Positions 42,603 through 52,163 of a stretch of 64,000 nt of DNA are shown here, one piece after another (within the stretch, counting starts at the first letter, position 1; each line of letters opens with the position of its first letter). The notes under the pieces are model-generated. The model searched no databases, was not told where the DNA came from, and was given only the letters and a program-made list of their open reading frames with translations. Position numbers and translations under genes: made by a program. The stretch spans positions 28,324-92,323 of the forward strand of contig JADLHU010000013.1 in NCBI GenBank assembly GCA_020848655.1, written 5' to 3'. This stretch comes from Novosphingobium sp. GTDB taxonomy: Bacteria > Pseudomonadota > Alphaproteobacteria > Sphingomonadales > Sphingomonadaceae.

Positions 42603-44087
42603 ATGCCCAATCACCCGCGCATGGCGCGCATTCCCCTGTTTCTTCTTGGCACGGCACTGCTTTCGGCGTGCAGCGTCGGGCCGGATTACCGTCCGCAAAG
42701 CGCGGGCGAACTGGGCGTGCCCGAAGCCTGGTCGGTGTCCGCCGCGCCCAGCGCCGAAGACCTGACGCGCTGGTGGCGCAATTTCGACGATCCGGTGCTG
42801 GGCCAACTGGTCGAGCAGGCCGCCGCCGCCAACCTGGACGTGGCGCAAGCCGTGGCGCGGCTGCGCCAGGCGCGCGAAGCGCTTGTCGTCAGCCGCGCGG
42901 GATTGCTGCCCGGCCTGTCGGGTTCGGCCGGATACAGCCGCACCGAACCGATTCGGGGCGGCGGCACCACGGTGACGTTGCCCGATGGTTCGATCGCCAC
43001 CACCGACAGCGGCGGCAGCGGGCGCTTTTCCGCCGGGCTGGACGCCAGCTACCAGGTGGACCTGTTCGGCGGGGTGCGGCGGCAGGTGGAAGGGGCGCGC
43101 GCCGATTATGCGGCGGCGGGGTTTGACTATGCGACCACGCTGCTGACGGTGGAAAGCGAAGTCGCGCGCAATTACGTGCTGGCGCGCGCGTTCCAGGCGC
43201 AGTTGGACAATGCCCGCGCCAGCCTTTCGATCCAGGACGACAATCTGGAAATCGCCGGCTTCCGCGTGCAGGCGGGGCTGGTCTCGTCGGTCGATGTCGA
43301 ACAGGCGCGGGCCAGCCGGGCGCAGACCGCCGCCGCGATCCCGCAGATCGAACAGCAATACAACGCCGCCGTATCGCGCATCGGCGTGCTGACCGGGCAG
43401 GCGCCGGGCGCGGTCAAGCCGCTGCTTGCCGCGCCGCGCCCGATCCCCACCGGGCCCGAGCGCGTGGGCGTGGGTATTCCCGCCAATGTCCTGCGCCAGC
43501 GGCCCGATGTGCGCGCGGCCGAGCGCAACCTGGCCGCCGCCACCGCGCGGATCGGCGTGGCGAAAGCGCAGTTGTTCCCGGCGCTGAACATCACCGGCAA
43601 CCTCGATACCAGCGCGCCAGGGCTGGGCGGCTTGTTCGACACAATCACTGGCGGGCTGTTCGCCGGGGTCAGCCAGGCGATCTTCAACGGCGGGCGTCTG
43701 AACGCGCAGGTGCGCTCCAGCCGCGCGGCGGCGGACGGGGCTTTCGCGGCCTACAAGTCCACCGTGCTGACCGCGCTGGAGGATGTCGAGAACGCCATCG
43801 TCGCGCTGCAGGCGGCGCAGGCGCGCGAGCGGCAGTTCGCCATCGCCTTCGACGCGGCGACCGGTTCGGCGCTGCTGGCGCGCAGCCAGTATCGTTCGGG
43901 GCTGACCGACTTCACCACGCTCAACACGCAGGAAACGGCGCTGGTTTCGGCGCGCAACGGGCTGGCGCAGGCCCGATCGGACAAGGCGACCGCGCTGATC
44001 GCGCTGTATGCCGCGCTGGGCGGCGGCTGGGACGCCTCTGCCGTCCCGCTCGCGCCAACACCGCAGGACAAGACGGACCATGGCTGA
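42603..44087 (+). CDS. NodT-family outer-membrane efflux lipoprotein
   Basis: 494 residues. The N-terminus ends its signal in the lipobox LLSAC (Cys23) followed by SVGPDYRPQ, typical of NodT/OprM channels. Two OEP repeats follow (NLDVAQAVARLRQAREAL and GLVSSVDVEQARASRAQTAA; QRPDVRAAERNLAAATARIGVAKAQLFPALNITG). It forms the trimeric outer-membrane duct of a tripartite pump. ATG 42603 or 42621 can serve. It overlaps the adaptor gene by eight bases, so pump parts are made together. Confidence 0.9.
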   Translation: MPNHPRMARIPLFLLGTALLSACSVGPDYRPQSAGELGVPEAWSVSAAPSAEDLTRWWRNFDDPVLGQLVEQAAAANLDVAQAVARLRQAREALVVSRAGLLPGLSGSAGYSRTEPIRGGGTTVTLPDGSIATTDSGGSGRFSAGLDASYQVDLFGGVRRQVEGARADYAAAGFDYATTLLTVESEVARNYVLARAFQAQLDNARASLSIQDDNLEIAGFRVQAGLVSSVDVEQARASRAQTAAAIPQIEQQYNAAVSRIGVLTGQAPGAVKPLLAAPRPIPTGPERVGVGIPANVLRQRPDVRAAERNLAAATARIGVAKAQLFPALNITGNLDTSAPGLGGLFDTITGGLFAGVSQAIFNGGRLNAQVRSSRAAADGAFAAYKSTVLTALEDVENAIVALQAAQARERQFAIAFDAATGSALLARSQYRSGLTDFTTLNTQETALVSARNGLAQARSDKATALIALYAALGGGWDASAVPLAPTPQDKTDHG

Positions 44088-45469
44088 CGAAACCCCCGCA
44101 CAATCCCTCGACGATTTCCTGGGCGTCAAGCCGCAGCCGGCCTGGCACCGCCATGCCAAACGCGGCGCGATCGTGGTGGCGGTGCTGCTGCTGGCGCTGC
44201 TGCTGGTGCGCTGCTTCGGCGGGTCGGACGCGGCGCAGTACAGCACCGCCAAAGTGGAGCGCGGCAATCTTGTCACCACGGTATCGGCCACGGGCAAGCT
44301 GGCGCCGACCAACCAGGTGACGGTCGGCTCGCAGCTTTCGGGGCTGGTGGTGAAAGTGCTGGTCGATGTGAATGATCGCGTTGCCGCCGGGCAGGCGCTG
44401 GCCGAGATCGACCCCCAGACCATCGAGGACCAGATCCGCCAGGGGCAGGCGCAGCTTGCCGCCAACCAGGCGCAAGTCGAACAGGCGCGCGCCACGCTGG
44501 CCGAGGCGCGCGCGCAACTGGCGCGGCTGGAGGAAGTCCATCGCCTGTCGAACGGCCGCGTGCCTTCCGGGACGGAGCTTCAGGCCGGGCGCGCCGATGC
44601 CGCCCGCGCCGCCGCCGCGCTGAAAGTGGCGCAGGCCAATGTCGTCGCCAGCCAGGCGGGGCTTGCGCAAAGCCAGACCCAGCGCGCCCGCGCGATCATC
44701 CGCTCGCCCGTATCGGGCGTGGTGCTGGCCCGGCAGGTCGATCCCGGCCAGACCGTCGCCGCGTCGGTCAACACGCCCACGCTGTTCGTGATCGCCGAAG
44801 ACCTTTCGCAGATGAAGCTGGAAGTCTCGATCGACGAGGCCGACGTCGGCACGGTGCGCGACGGCCAGCGCGCGACGTTCACCGTCGATGCCTTTCCCGG
44901 TCGCACCTTCCCGGCGAAGATCACGCGGGTGGAGATCGGCTCGAACCTTTCCGCACAGTCGGCCAGCGCGTCGTCGACCAGCAGCACCACGTCGACCAGC
45001 GGGCAGGTGGTGTCCTATGCCGCCGATCTTTCGGTCGACAACGCCAGGCTCGATCTGCGCCCCGGCATGACCGCGACCGCCGATATCGTCACCTCGGATA
45101 AGCGCAACGTGCTGCTCGTGCCTAATGCGGCGCTGCGCTTTTCGCCGCAGGACCAGGCGGGCGGGCAGCAATCGGGCGGCATCGCCGGGCAGCTCAGCTT
45201 CCGCCCGGCGCGGCGCGGCAGCGGCGGCCAGCGCGCGGTCACGCTCAATCGCGGCGCGGTGCAGACCGTCTATATCAAGGATACGGACGGCAAGCCGAAG
45301 GCCGTGCAGGTGACCACCGGTGACAGCGACGGCAGCCTGACCGAAGTGCTCACCGGCCTCAAGGCGGGCGATGACGTGATCACCGGCCAGCTTGCCACCG
45401 ACAGCGCCGGCAGCGCCAGCAGCAGCACGCGCCAGTCCGGCAGTGGCCAGCGCCGGTCGGGAGGCGGCG

Positions 45470-45477
<8 letters not shown>
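44080..45477 (+). CDS. MacA-like periplasmic adaptor (HlyD/RND-MFP family)
   Basis: 465 residues. One membrane helix at about 28-44 (AIVVAVLLLALLLVRCF), a biotinyl-lipoyl-like start (GKLAPTNQVTVGSQLSGLV), a coiled-coil hairpin (about 120-200, QAQLAANQAQVEQARATLAEAR) and beta-barrel/membrane-proximal domains. A serine/threonine-rich insert SASSTSSTTSTS near 310-325 and a Gly/Ser-rich C-terminus are unusual. It bridges the MacB-type permease to the NodT channel. Start ATG 44080 lies inside the end of the channel gene. Confidence 0.9.
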
Positions 45478-46215
<738 letters not shown>

Positions 46216-46216
<1 letters not shown>

Positions 46217-47424
46217 TGCTGGGCACGATCTTCCTGCTCGCGCTGCGCTCTATCCGCCGGCACTTGCTGCGTTCGTTCCTGACAATCCTGGGCATCGTCA
46301 TCGGCGTTGCCGCGGTGGTGGCGATGACCACGCTGGGCCAGGCGACCACCGTTGCCGTGCAGAAGCAGATCGCCTCGCTGGGCACCAACATCCTGCAAGT
46401 GCGCCCAGGACAGGGCTTTGGCCGGGGCGGCGGCGGCCCGCGCCCGGCCGATTTCGAACCGGCGGACGTGACCGCGATCCAGCAGCAGATCGGCGGCGTC
46501 ATCGCAGTCGCCCCGCAGGCGCAATCGAGCGCCACCGCGATCCACGATGGCGCCAACTGGTCCACCACGATCAACGGCACGACATCGGCCTATTTCGACG
46601 TGCAGCCCTGGCCGCTGGAAAGCGGGCGGCTGTTCACCCCGGCGGAGGAAGCGGCGGGCAAGGCGGTGTGCATCATCGGCGCGACGGTGCGCAAGAACCT
46701 GTTCCGGCGCCAGAACGCCGTGGGCCAGCGCTTCCGCATCGGCGATGTCAGTTGCGATGTGATCGCGGTGCTTTCGGCGCGGGGGCAGGGGGGCTTCGGC
46801 AACGATCAGGACGATGTGGTGATCATGCCGATCAAGACGGTGCAGCGCCGCTTCACCGGCACCACCGATATCCGCGCCATCCTGGTCGGCGTCGACCAGG
46901 CCTATTCGACCGCGCAAGTGCAGTCCGCGCTGACCGACCTGTTGCGCGAACGGCGGCACATCACCGCCGGCAAGGAAGACGATTTCAACGTCTTCGACAC
47001 CAAGCAGATTTCCGATACCCTGACCGGCACCACCACGCTGCTGACGCGCATCGTCGCGGCGGTGGCGGCGATCAGCCTGGTGGTGGGCGGCATCGGCATC
47101 ATGAACATCATGCTGGTTTCGGTGACCGAGCGCACCCGCGAGATCGGCATCCGCCTGGCCATCGGCGCGGTGGCGAGCGAGGTGCTGATGCAGTTCCTGG
47201 TCGAATCGGTGGTGCTTTCGTGCCTGGGCGGGGTGATTGGGCTGGGACTGGCGCAAGTGGTGATCGCGGTGGCGACGCCGCTGATGCAGGTGCCGTGGAC
47301 GTTCGACATGCGGATCAACGTGATCGCGTTCCTGATCTCGGCGGTGATCGGCGTGGTATTCGGCTATTTCCCGGCGCGCCGCGCGGCCAGCCTCAACCCG
47401 ATCGACGCGCTGCGCCACGAATGA
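46216..47424 (+). CDS. MacB-like ABC transporter permease
   Basis: 402 residues. A membrane helix at about 15-40 (HLLRSFLTILGIVIGVAAVVAM) is followed by a large periplasmic MacB_PCD domain (40-270) and three C-terminal helices (IVAAVAAISLVVGGIGIMNIMLVSVTERTREIGIRLAIGA), the FtsX/MacB arrangement. With the adaptor, ATPase and NodT channel it makes a complete pump for a hydrophobic toxin, macrolide or siderophore. The glycine-rich GQGFGRGGGGPRP stretch near residue 73 is a probable flexible loop. Last gene of the four-gene operon. Confidence 0.9.
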
Positions 47425-47454
47425 TCGTCCGACGAGGGCAATCGATGTTGTAAA

Positions 47455-47484
47455 TGCGAATCGTTCGCGATAATGCGATTCGCA
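47455..47484. promoter_or_regulatory. Fur-like operator before the PepSY-apbE operon
   Basis: TGCGAATCG at 47455-47463 is inverted at 47476-47484 (CGATTCGCA). Inside it, TGCGAA-TCG-TTCGCG (47455-47469) is a near-perfect dyad of the type seen in alphaproteobacterial Fur boxes. The iron-related genes downstream support Fur, but the match was made by eye. Confidence 0.5.
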
Positions 47485-47520
47485 CAGGTTCCACTCCTTG
47501 CACAGGACTTCGCGGCGCCG

Positions 47521-48222
47521 ATGCCCGATACGACGCCGATAGCCAGACTTGCGCCCCAGCCGTCATCGCGAGACGCCGCCCCGCGCAAGGCCGCCGCCGC
47601 CCCCGCGCGCAAGCCGACGCGCAAGGCGTTCTGGCTGAAGCAGTTGCACACCTGGCACTGGATGAGCTCGGCCGTCAGCCTGATCGGGCTGCTGCTGTTC
47701 GCGATCACCGGCTTCACGCTGAACCATGCGGCGGAGATCGAAGGCCAGCCGGTCGTGATCGAAGGCAGCGGCCAGTTGCCCGCGCCGCTGCTGCCGCTGA
47801 TCGCGCCCGATGGCCGGCCCGATGCCAAGCGGCCGCTGCCGCCCGCCGTGGCCGGCTGGGTGGCGAAGACCTTCAAGGTCAAGAGCGGCGGGGAGGCCGA
47901 ATGGTCGGCCGATGAAGTCTACCTGGCGCTGCCGCGCCCCGGCGGCGATGGCTGGGTGGCGATCGACCGGGAAACCGGCGCGACGACCACCGAAACCACC
48001 GATCGCGGCTGGATTTCCTATCTCAACGATCTCCACAAGGGCCGCAACGCCGGCGCCGAATGGAAGCTGTTCATCGACGTGTTCGTGGTCGCCTGCGTGG
48101 TGTTCGCGCTGACCGGGCTGGTCCTGTTGCAGATCCACGCGGCCAAGCGGCGCAGCACCTGGCCGATCGTCGGCCTCGGCCTCGCCATCCCGGCGCTGAT
48201 CGCCATCGTCTTCATTCACTAG
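47521..48222 (+). CDS. PepSY-associated membrane protein, putative iron-siderophore reductase part
   Basis: 233 residues from the ATG at 47521; a start at 47473 would add 16 residues but would fall in the operator. A basic, proline/alanine-rich cytoplasmic head is followed by a helix (HTWHWMSSAVSLIGLLLFAITGFTLNHA), a PepSY-like periplasmic domain (about 75-175) and two helices at the end. The HTWHW and LNHA histidines are common heme ligands in such proteins. Next to flavinylated DUF2271 and ApbE it may carry electrons across the inner membrane to reduce ferric siderophore. First gene of the operon. Confidence 0.8.
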   Translation: MPDTTPIARLAPQPSSRDAAPRKAAAAPARKPTRKAFWLKQLHTWHWMSSAVSLIGLLLFAITGFTLNHAAEIEGQPVVIEGSGQLPAPLLPLIAPDGRPDAKRPLPPAVAGWVAKTFKVKSGGEAEWSADEVYLALPRPGGDGWVAIDRETGATTTETTDRGWISYLNDLHKGRNAGAEWKLFIDVFVVACVVFALTGLVLLQIHAAKRRSTWPIVGLGLAIPALIAIVFIH

Positions 48223-48234
48223 GAGCCTGATCCC

Positions 48235-48765
48235 ATGCAGCTTTCGCAACGCATCGTCCTGACCGGGGCCGCGCTCGGCACGGCGGGGGGGCTGGCCGCT
48301 CCGGCCACGGCGCAGACGGTGGATGTCACCGTCACCATCCCGCGCCTGACGGTGGCCGAATATCACCGGCCCTACGTTGCCATCTGGCTGGAGCCGGCGG
48401 CCGGCGCCCCGCGCACGCTGGCGGTCTGGTACGATTTCGACATGAAGAACAACGAAGGCAAGAAGTGGCTGCGCGACGTGCGCCAGTGGTGGCGCGCCGC
48501 CGGCCGCTCGCTCGCCCTGCCGGCGGACGGCGTGTCGGGCGCCACGCGCGCGCCGGGGCCGCAGACGGTCAGCTTCACCGCCGGTCGTGGCCCGCTCGGC
48601 GCGGTGGCGCCCGGCCGCTACACGCTGGTGGTGGAAGCCGCGCGCGAGGTTGGCGGGCGCGAACTGATCCGCGTGCCGTTCACCTGGCCGGCCCGCCCCG
48701 GCCAGACCTTCCGCGCCGCCGGCAGCACCGAACTCGGCGCGGTCAGCATCACGTTCCGCCGCTAA
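48235..48765 (+). CDS. DUF2271 periplasmic protein with ApbE flavinylation motif
   Basis: 176 residues with a signal peptide ending APATAQ. The central sequence DGVSGAT (residues 98-104) is an exact match to the motif to which ApbE attaches FMN, here on Thr104. DUF2271 proteins are known or predicted flavoproteins in periplasmic electron transfer. A partner ApbE lies three genes on. VAIWLEPAAGAPRTLAVWYDFDMKN-type blocks are family features. It should take electrons from the PepSY membrane protein; the final acceptor (iron chelate) is inference. Spacing is 12 bases from the PepSY gene and 16 to the next. Confidence 0.85.
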   Translation: MQLSQRIVLTGAALGTAGGLAAPATAQTVDVTVTIPRLTVAEYHRPYVAIWLEPAAGAPRTLAVWYDFDMKNNEGKKWLRDVRQWWRAAGRSLALPADGVSGATRAPGPQTVSFTAGRGPLGAVAPGRYTLVVEAAREVGGRELIRVPFTWPARPGQTFRAAGSTELGAVSITFRR

Positions 48766-48781
48766 ACAGGGAAGAAATCCG

Positions 48782-49732
48782 ATGAAAAGACTGCTCGCAG
48801 GCACGATCGCCGCGCTCGCGCTCACCGCCGGGCTGGCCACGCCCGCGCTCGCACATCGCCAGTGGATGCTGCCGTCGGCCACCACCTTTTCGGGCAGCGA
48901 CGTGTGGGTGACGGTGGACGCGGCCGTATCCAACGACCTGTTCTATTTCGAACACCAGCCGCTGCGCGTCCAGAACCTGACCGCCACCGCGCCCGATGGC
49001 AGCGAGGTGAAGATCGAGAACCAGGCAACGCTGCGCTATCGCACGGTCTTCGATGTCCACCTGACCCAGCCGGGCACCTATCGCATCGGTTCGGCCAACG
49101 AGATGGTCATGGGCAGCTATGACCTGAACGGCAAGACCGAGCGCCTGCCGCGCGGCACCACCAAGGATACGCTGGCGCAGGCCATCCCGGCCGGCGCGAC
49201 CAACGTGCAGACTTCGGAAAGCAGCAGCCGCAACGAGATTTTCGTGACGCTGGGCGAGCCGACCACCACCGTGTTCAAGCCGACCGGCAAGGGCATCGAG
49301 CTGGTTCCCGTCACCCACCCGAACGATCTCGTTTCGGGCGAGGCGGCGACGTTTCAGTTCCTTCTGGATGGCAAGCCGGCGGCGGGGCTGGGCGTTACCG
49401 TGATCCCTGGCGGCATCCGCTATCGCGACCAGCTCAACCAGATCGACCTCAAGACCGGGGCGGATGGCAAGGTTTCCGTGACCTGGCCGACGCCGGGCAT
49501 GTACTGGGTCAACGTCACCACGCCGGGCGGGCGGGGTGAGGGGCCGGGTGGTCCGGGCGGGCAGGGTGGTCCGGGCGGGCAGGGCGGTCCGGGTGGTCCG
49601 GGTGGTCCAGGCGGACCGGGTGGAATGGGCCAGGCCGCCGGCACGCCGCCGCCCGCGCCGCCTGCCGCGCCGGCCGGCCCGCCGCCGCGCCGCGCCAGCT
49701 ATGTCACCGTGCTGGAGGTGCTCGCGCCCTGA
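48782..49732 (+). CDS. DUF4198 periplasmic protein with collagen-like Gly-Gly-Pro tract
   Basis: 316 residues. Signal peptide (LAGTIAALALTAGLATPALA) then HRQWMLPSATTFSG and a two-part beta-sandwich, the DUF4198 (CbiK/NikM-like) pattern seen in metal uptake loci. Residues 252-282 are a run of GGP/GGQ triplets, encoded by nearly repeated GGTCCGGGC units at about 49542-49622, followed by a PPPAPPAAPAGPPPRR linker; the last strand ASYVTVLEVLAP resumes the fold. The tract is likely unstable in length by slippage. Role in binding or delivering metal is inferred from the family. Confidence 0.82.
   Translation: MKRLLAGTIAALALTAGLATPALAHRQWMLPSATTFSGSDVWVTVDAAVSNDLFYFEHQPLRVQNLTATAPDGSEVKIENQATLRYRTVFDVHLTQPGTYRIGSANEMVMGSYDLNGKTERLPRGTTKDTLAQAIPAGATNVQTSESSSRNEIFVTLGEPTTTVFKPTGKGIELVPVTHPNDLVSGEAATFQFLLDGKPAAGLGVTVIPGGIRYRDQLNQIDLKTGADGKVSVTWPTPGMYWVNVTTPGGRGEGPGGPGGQGGPGGQGGPGGPGGPGGPGGMGQAAGTPPPAPPAAPAGPPPRRASYVTVLEVLAP
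49542..49625. repeat. GC-rich tandem repeat coding for Gly-Gly-Pro/Gln triplets
   Basis: About nine imperfect copies of a nine-base unit (GGTCCGGGC, GGGCAGGGC and variants) within the DUF4198 gene. Such repeats expand or contract by replication slippage in steps of three codons without breaking the frame. Confidence 0.8.
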
Positions 49733-49809
49733 GCGGCGAGGCCATCCGCATCCTGATCCCCGCCGCGCTCTCGCCCGCCGCGCTTGCGGCGCGCGCGCGG
49801 GGCGGGCGG

Positions 49810-50712
49810 GTGGCGCGGTTTTGCGGGCGCACGATGGGCACCGGCTGGACGCTGCTGGCGGTGTCTCCGCCCGAAGGCGTGGCCGCTGGCGTAGAGGCCA
49901 TGCTGGACCGCGTCGTCGCGCAGATGAGCCAGTGGGAACCGGCGTCCGACCTCTCCCGCTTCAACCGCGCCGCGCCCGGCCAGTGGCGCGCGTTGCCGCC
50001 CGAATTCATCGCCGTGCTCGATGCCGCGCAGGCGGTGTCGCGCGCCAGCGGCGGGGCGTTCGACCCGGCCCTGGGCGCGTTCAGCGAGGCCTGGGGCTTC
50101 GGCACCGCCCCGCCACCCGCCGGTCTGCCCGATCCGGCCGCGATCGCCGCACCGCTTGCCGCCAAAGGCGCGATCGAACTCGACGCGCTGGGCCTGCGCG
50201 CGCGGCGCACCGGGCAGGCCTGGCTTGATCTGTCGGGCATTGCCAAGGGCTTCGGGGTCGATCTTGCCGCCGATTGGCTGCTGGCGCAGGGCGTGCGGCA
50301 TTTCCTGATCGAAGTGGGCGGCGAGTTGCGCGGCGAAGGGGTGAAGCCCGATGGCGAGCCGTGGTGGGTCGATATCGAACGCCCGCCCGGCAGCACGATC
50401 GCGCCACTGCGCGCGGGCCTGCACCGGCTTTCGGTGGCGACGTCGGGCAACTATCGCCGCTGGCTGGACGCGGGCGGCACGCGCCACGGCCATACGCTGG
50501 ATCCCCGCACCGGCCGTCCACTGGCGACCGGCGTGCGCTCGGTCACCGTGCTGCATCCCCGCTGCATGCTGGCCGATGCCTGGGCCACCGCGCTGACCGT
50601 GCTCGGCCCGCAAGAGGGAATGCGCATCGCGGCAGAGCAGGGGCTGGCCGCCCACATGATCGCGGACGAGCGGGAATGGCTATCCCCCGCGCTGGAAGAG
50701 ATGCTGGATTAG
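49810..50712 (+). CDS. apbE: FAD:protein FMN transferase ApbE
   Basis: 300 residues from GTG 49810. MGTGWTLLAV, SDLSRFNRAAPG, GGAFDPALG, DLSGIAKGFGVD, LIEVGGELRGEG, HTLDPRTGRPLATGVRSVTV and ADAWATALTVLG are the ApbE blocks for FAD and Mg binding. It should transfer FMN to Thr104 of the DUF2271 protein encoded upstream. The frame is open back to the DUF4198 stop, and the upstream residues (RILIPAALSPAAL) resemble the normal ApbE N-terminus of such clusters; a CTG at 49729 in a CTGA overlap is a possible true start. No export signal is visible in the short form. The IS element begins 14 bases after its stop. Confidence 0.88.
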   Translation: MARFCGRTMGTGWTLLAVSPPEGVAAGVEAMLDRVVAQMSQWEPASDLSRFNRAAPGQWRALPPEFIAVLDAAQAVSRASGGAFDPALGAFSEAWGFGTAPPPAGLPDPAAIAAPLAAKGAIELDALGLRARRTGQAWLDLSGIAKGFGVDLAADWLLAQGVRHFLIEVGGELRGEGVKPDGEPWWVDIERPPGSTIAPLRAGLHRLSVATSGNYRRWLDAGGTRHGHTLDPRTGRPLATGVRSVTVLHPRCMLADAWATALTVLGPQEGMRIAAEQGLAAHMIADEREWLSPALEEMLD

Positions 50713-50728
50713 GGTCCTGACCCTAGCA

Positions 50729-50872
50729 CTACTTTGGCAGAAGTGCGAACGGAAGTGTGTTGAGACTACACCCGCAATGAGGACACTGCTCCGGTGGAGG
50801 GCGTGACAGGTGGTCAAGAATGGCTTGGCGCACTGCTGGCAGACTGGGTTGCGGCGGCGGGCCGGAGGCTCT
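50729..50872 (-). other. +1-frame C-terminal extension of the transposase
   Basis: 47 codons in the +1 frame directly after the A8 run, containing SGPPPQPSLPAVRQAILDHL and CPHCGCSL and ending at a TAG inside the left terminal inverted repeat. Joined near residue 399 of the zero frame it gives about 446 residues, the normal size of IS701 transposases. Whether it is expressed cannot be seen from sequence. Confidence 0.7.
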
Positions 50873-52070
50873 TTTTTTTCCGACCCGCCTGAGCGATCCG
50901 ACGGCTTTGCAGGAAGGCATAGGCCATCATCGTCATCAAGGCGTGGCGGTGGAGCCCGGCCCAGGACCGGCCCTCGAAGTGATCCAAGCCGAGTTCTTCC
51001 TTCAGTTGCTGATGGGCTTGCTCGCATATCCAGCGCGCCTTGATCGCGCCGGCCAGAGCCTTGATCGGGGTGTCGGCAGGCAGGTTCGAGAGATAGTATT
51101 TGCGTTCGCCATTCGAGCGATGCTCGCCCACAAGCCAGGCTTCCTCGCCCGGCATGTGTTGGGCTCCGGCGGAGCCGATCCGCTGGGGTGCTCCGTCGGC
51201 GATGCGCACACGCACGGCGGCAAAGCGCGCGGCCAGGCGTCCCTTCGTTCCCTTGCGCCAACTGACCTGACGCCACTTCGCGTCTTCGAGCATGGTGTGT
51301 GCGGCCTGGGATTTGACGTCTGGCACGTGCCGCACCCGCGGTCGCCCACGACCCGCCACCGGGAAGATCAGTTGCACGTCGACCGGGTAAACCTTTTGAT
51401 GCCGGGGGATGCCGACGGCCCAGCAAAGGCCGCGCGCGCTCAGCGCCTGCCGGAACGAAGCGGACAGCCCATAACCGGCATCGGCCAGCACGCAGCCGAA
51501 GCGGACCCCGGCCGCAATGACTCGATCGATCTCCTCAATCGCGATCTCCGGCTTCGTGCGATACTCACGCAAGGGCGCAGGCACGCCGGCCTTGTCCATG
51601 CGCATGGCATCGCTCGTCCAGCTTTCTGGCAGGAACAAGCGCAAGCTCAGCATGACCGGAACTTCGCCCGAGGCCAGCGTCACCGACACAAGCGTCTGGC
51701 AGTTCGCGTTCTTGCCCAGTGCCGTGGCGTACTGCGGTGCGACGCCAACCGACGCCTTGCCCTTCTTCGGCAACGCGGTGTCGTCGATGATCAGCCAGGC
51801 TCCGTCACCGCCGACCATTTCGTTCGCCTGGCTCCACAAGGTCGCTTCCAGCGGCGCGCTGTCCCACAGACCTGCCCCGATGAAATGATGCAGCCGGTCA
51901 TACGCGATGGCGTCCGAACGCGCCGCCATGGGCTGGATGCTCTTGCGATCACCCGGCCCAATCAGACCGGCGATATAGGCCGGACACATCCGACGTCGCG
52001 TCTTGTTACCCAGCCCCTCCAGATACGGGGCAAGCCACCGCTCCAGGTCCGCCTGCCAGTCCTCGTCCAT
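50814..52070 (-). CDS. IS701-family DDE transposase (zero-frame product)
   Basis: 418 residues in the zero frame. DDE residues are visible in LIIDDTALPKKG (D), VLADAGYGLS (D) and CEQAHQQLKEELGLDHFEGRSW (E), with the family's N-terminal ERWLAPYLEGLGNKTRR. The last 20 residues (SLRPAAATQSASSAPSHS) are not family-like. At an A8 run (bases 50879-50872 on the minus strand) the +1 frame opens into GPPPQPSLPAVRQAI and a CPHCGC end, which is the usual IS701 C-terminus. So either frameshifting/slippage makes the full enzyme or a one-base insertion has truncated it. Confidence 0.9.
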   Translation of the reverse strand: MDEDWQADLERWLAPYLEGLGNKTRRRMCPAYIAGLIGPGDRKSIQPMAARSDAIAYDRLHHFIGAGLWDSAPLEATLWSQANEMVGGDGAWLIIDDTALPKKGKASVGVAPQYATALGKNANCQTLVSVTLASGEVPVMLSLRLFLPESWTSDAMRMDKAGVPAPLREYRTKPEIAIEEIDRVIAAGVRFGCVLADAGYGLSASFRQALSARGLCWAVGIPRHQKVYPVDVQLIFPVAGRGRPRVRHVPDVKSQAAHTMLEDAKWRQVSWRKGTKGRLAARFAAVRVRIADGAPQRIGSAGAQHMPGEEAWLVGEHRSNGERKYYLSNLPADTPIKALAGAIKARWICEQAHQQLKEELGLDHFEGRSWAGLHRHALMTMMAYAFLQSRRIAQAGRKKKSLRPAAATQSASSAPSHS

Positions 52071-52163
52071 CGCCAGCCTCCGTCAAAGCTGGCTCCCCAT
52101 GAATCATGCATTTCGCGCCAAGGGAATCCCAAAAATCATACTTCTGCCAAAGTAGTGCTAGGG

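Noticed and set aside
49542..49625. Possible CRISPR-like or regulatory repeat
   Set aside because: The units are contiguous without spacers and are in frame within the DUF4198 gene, so it is a coding microsatellite.
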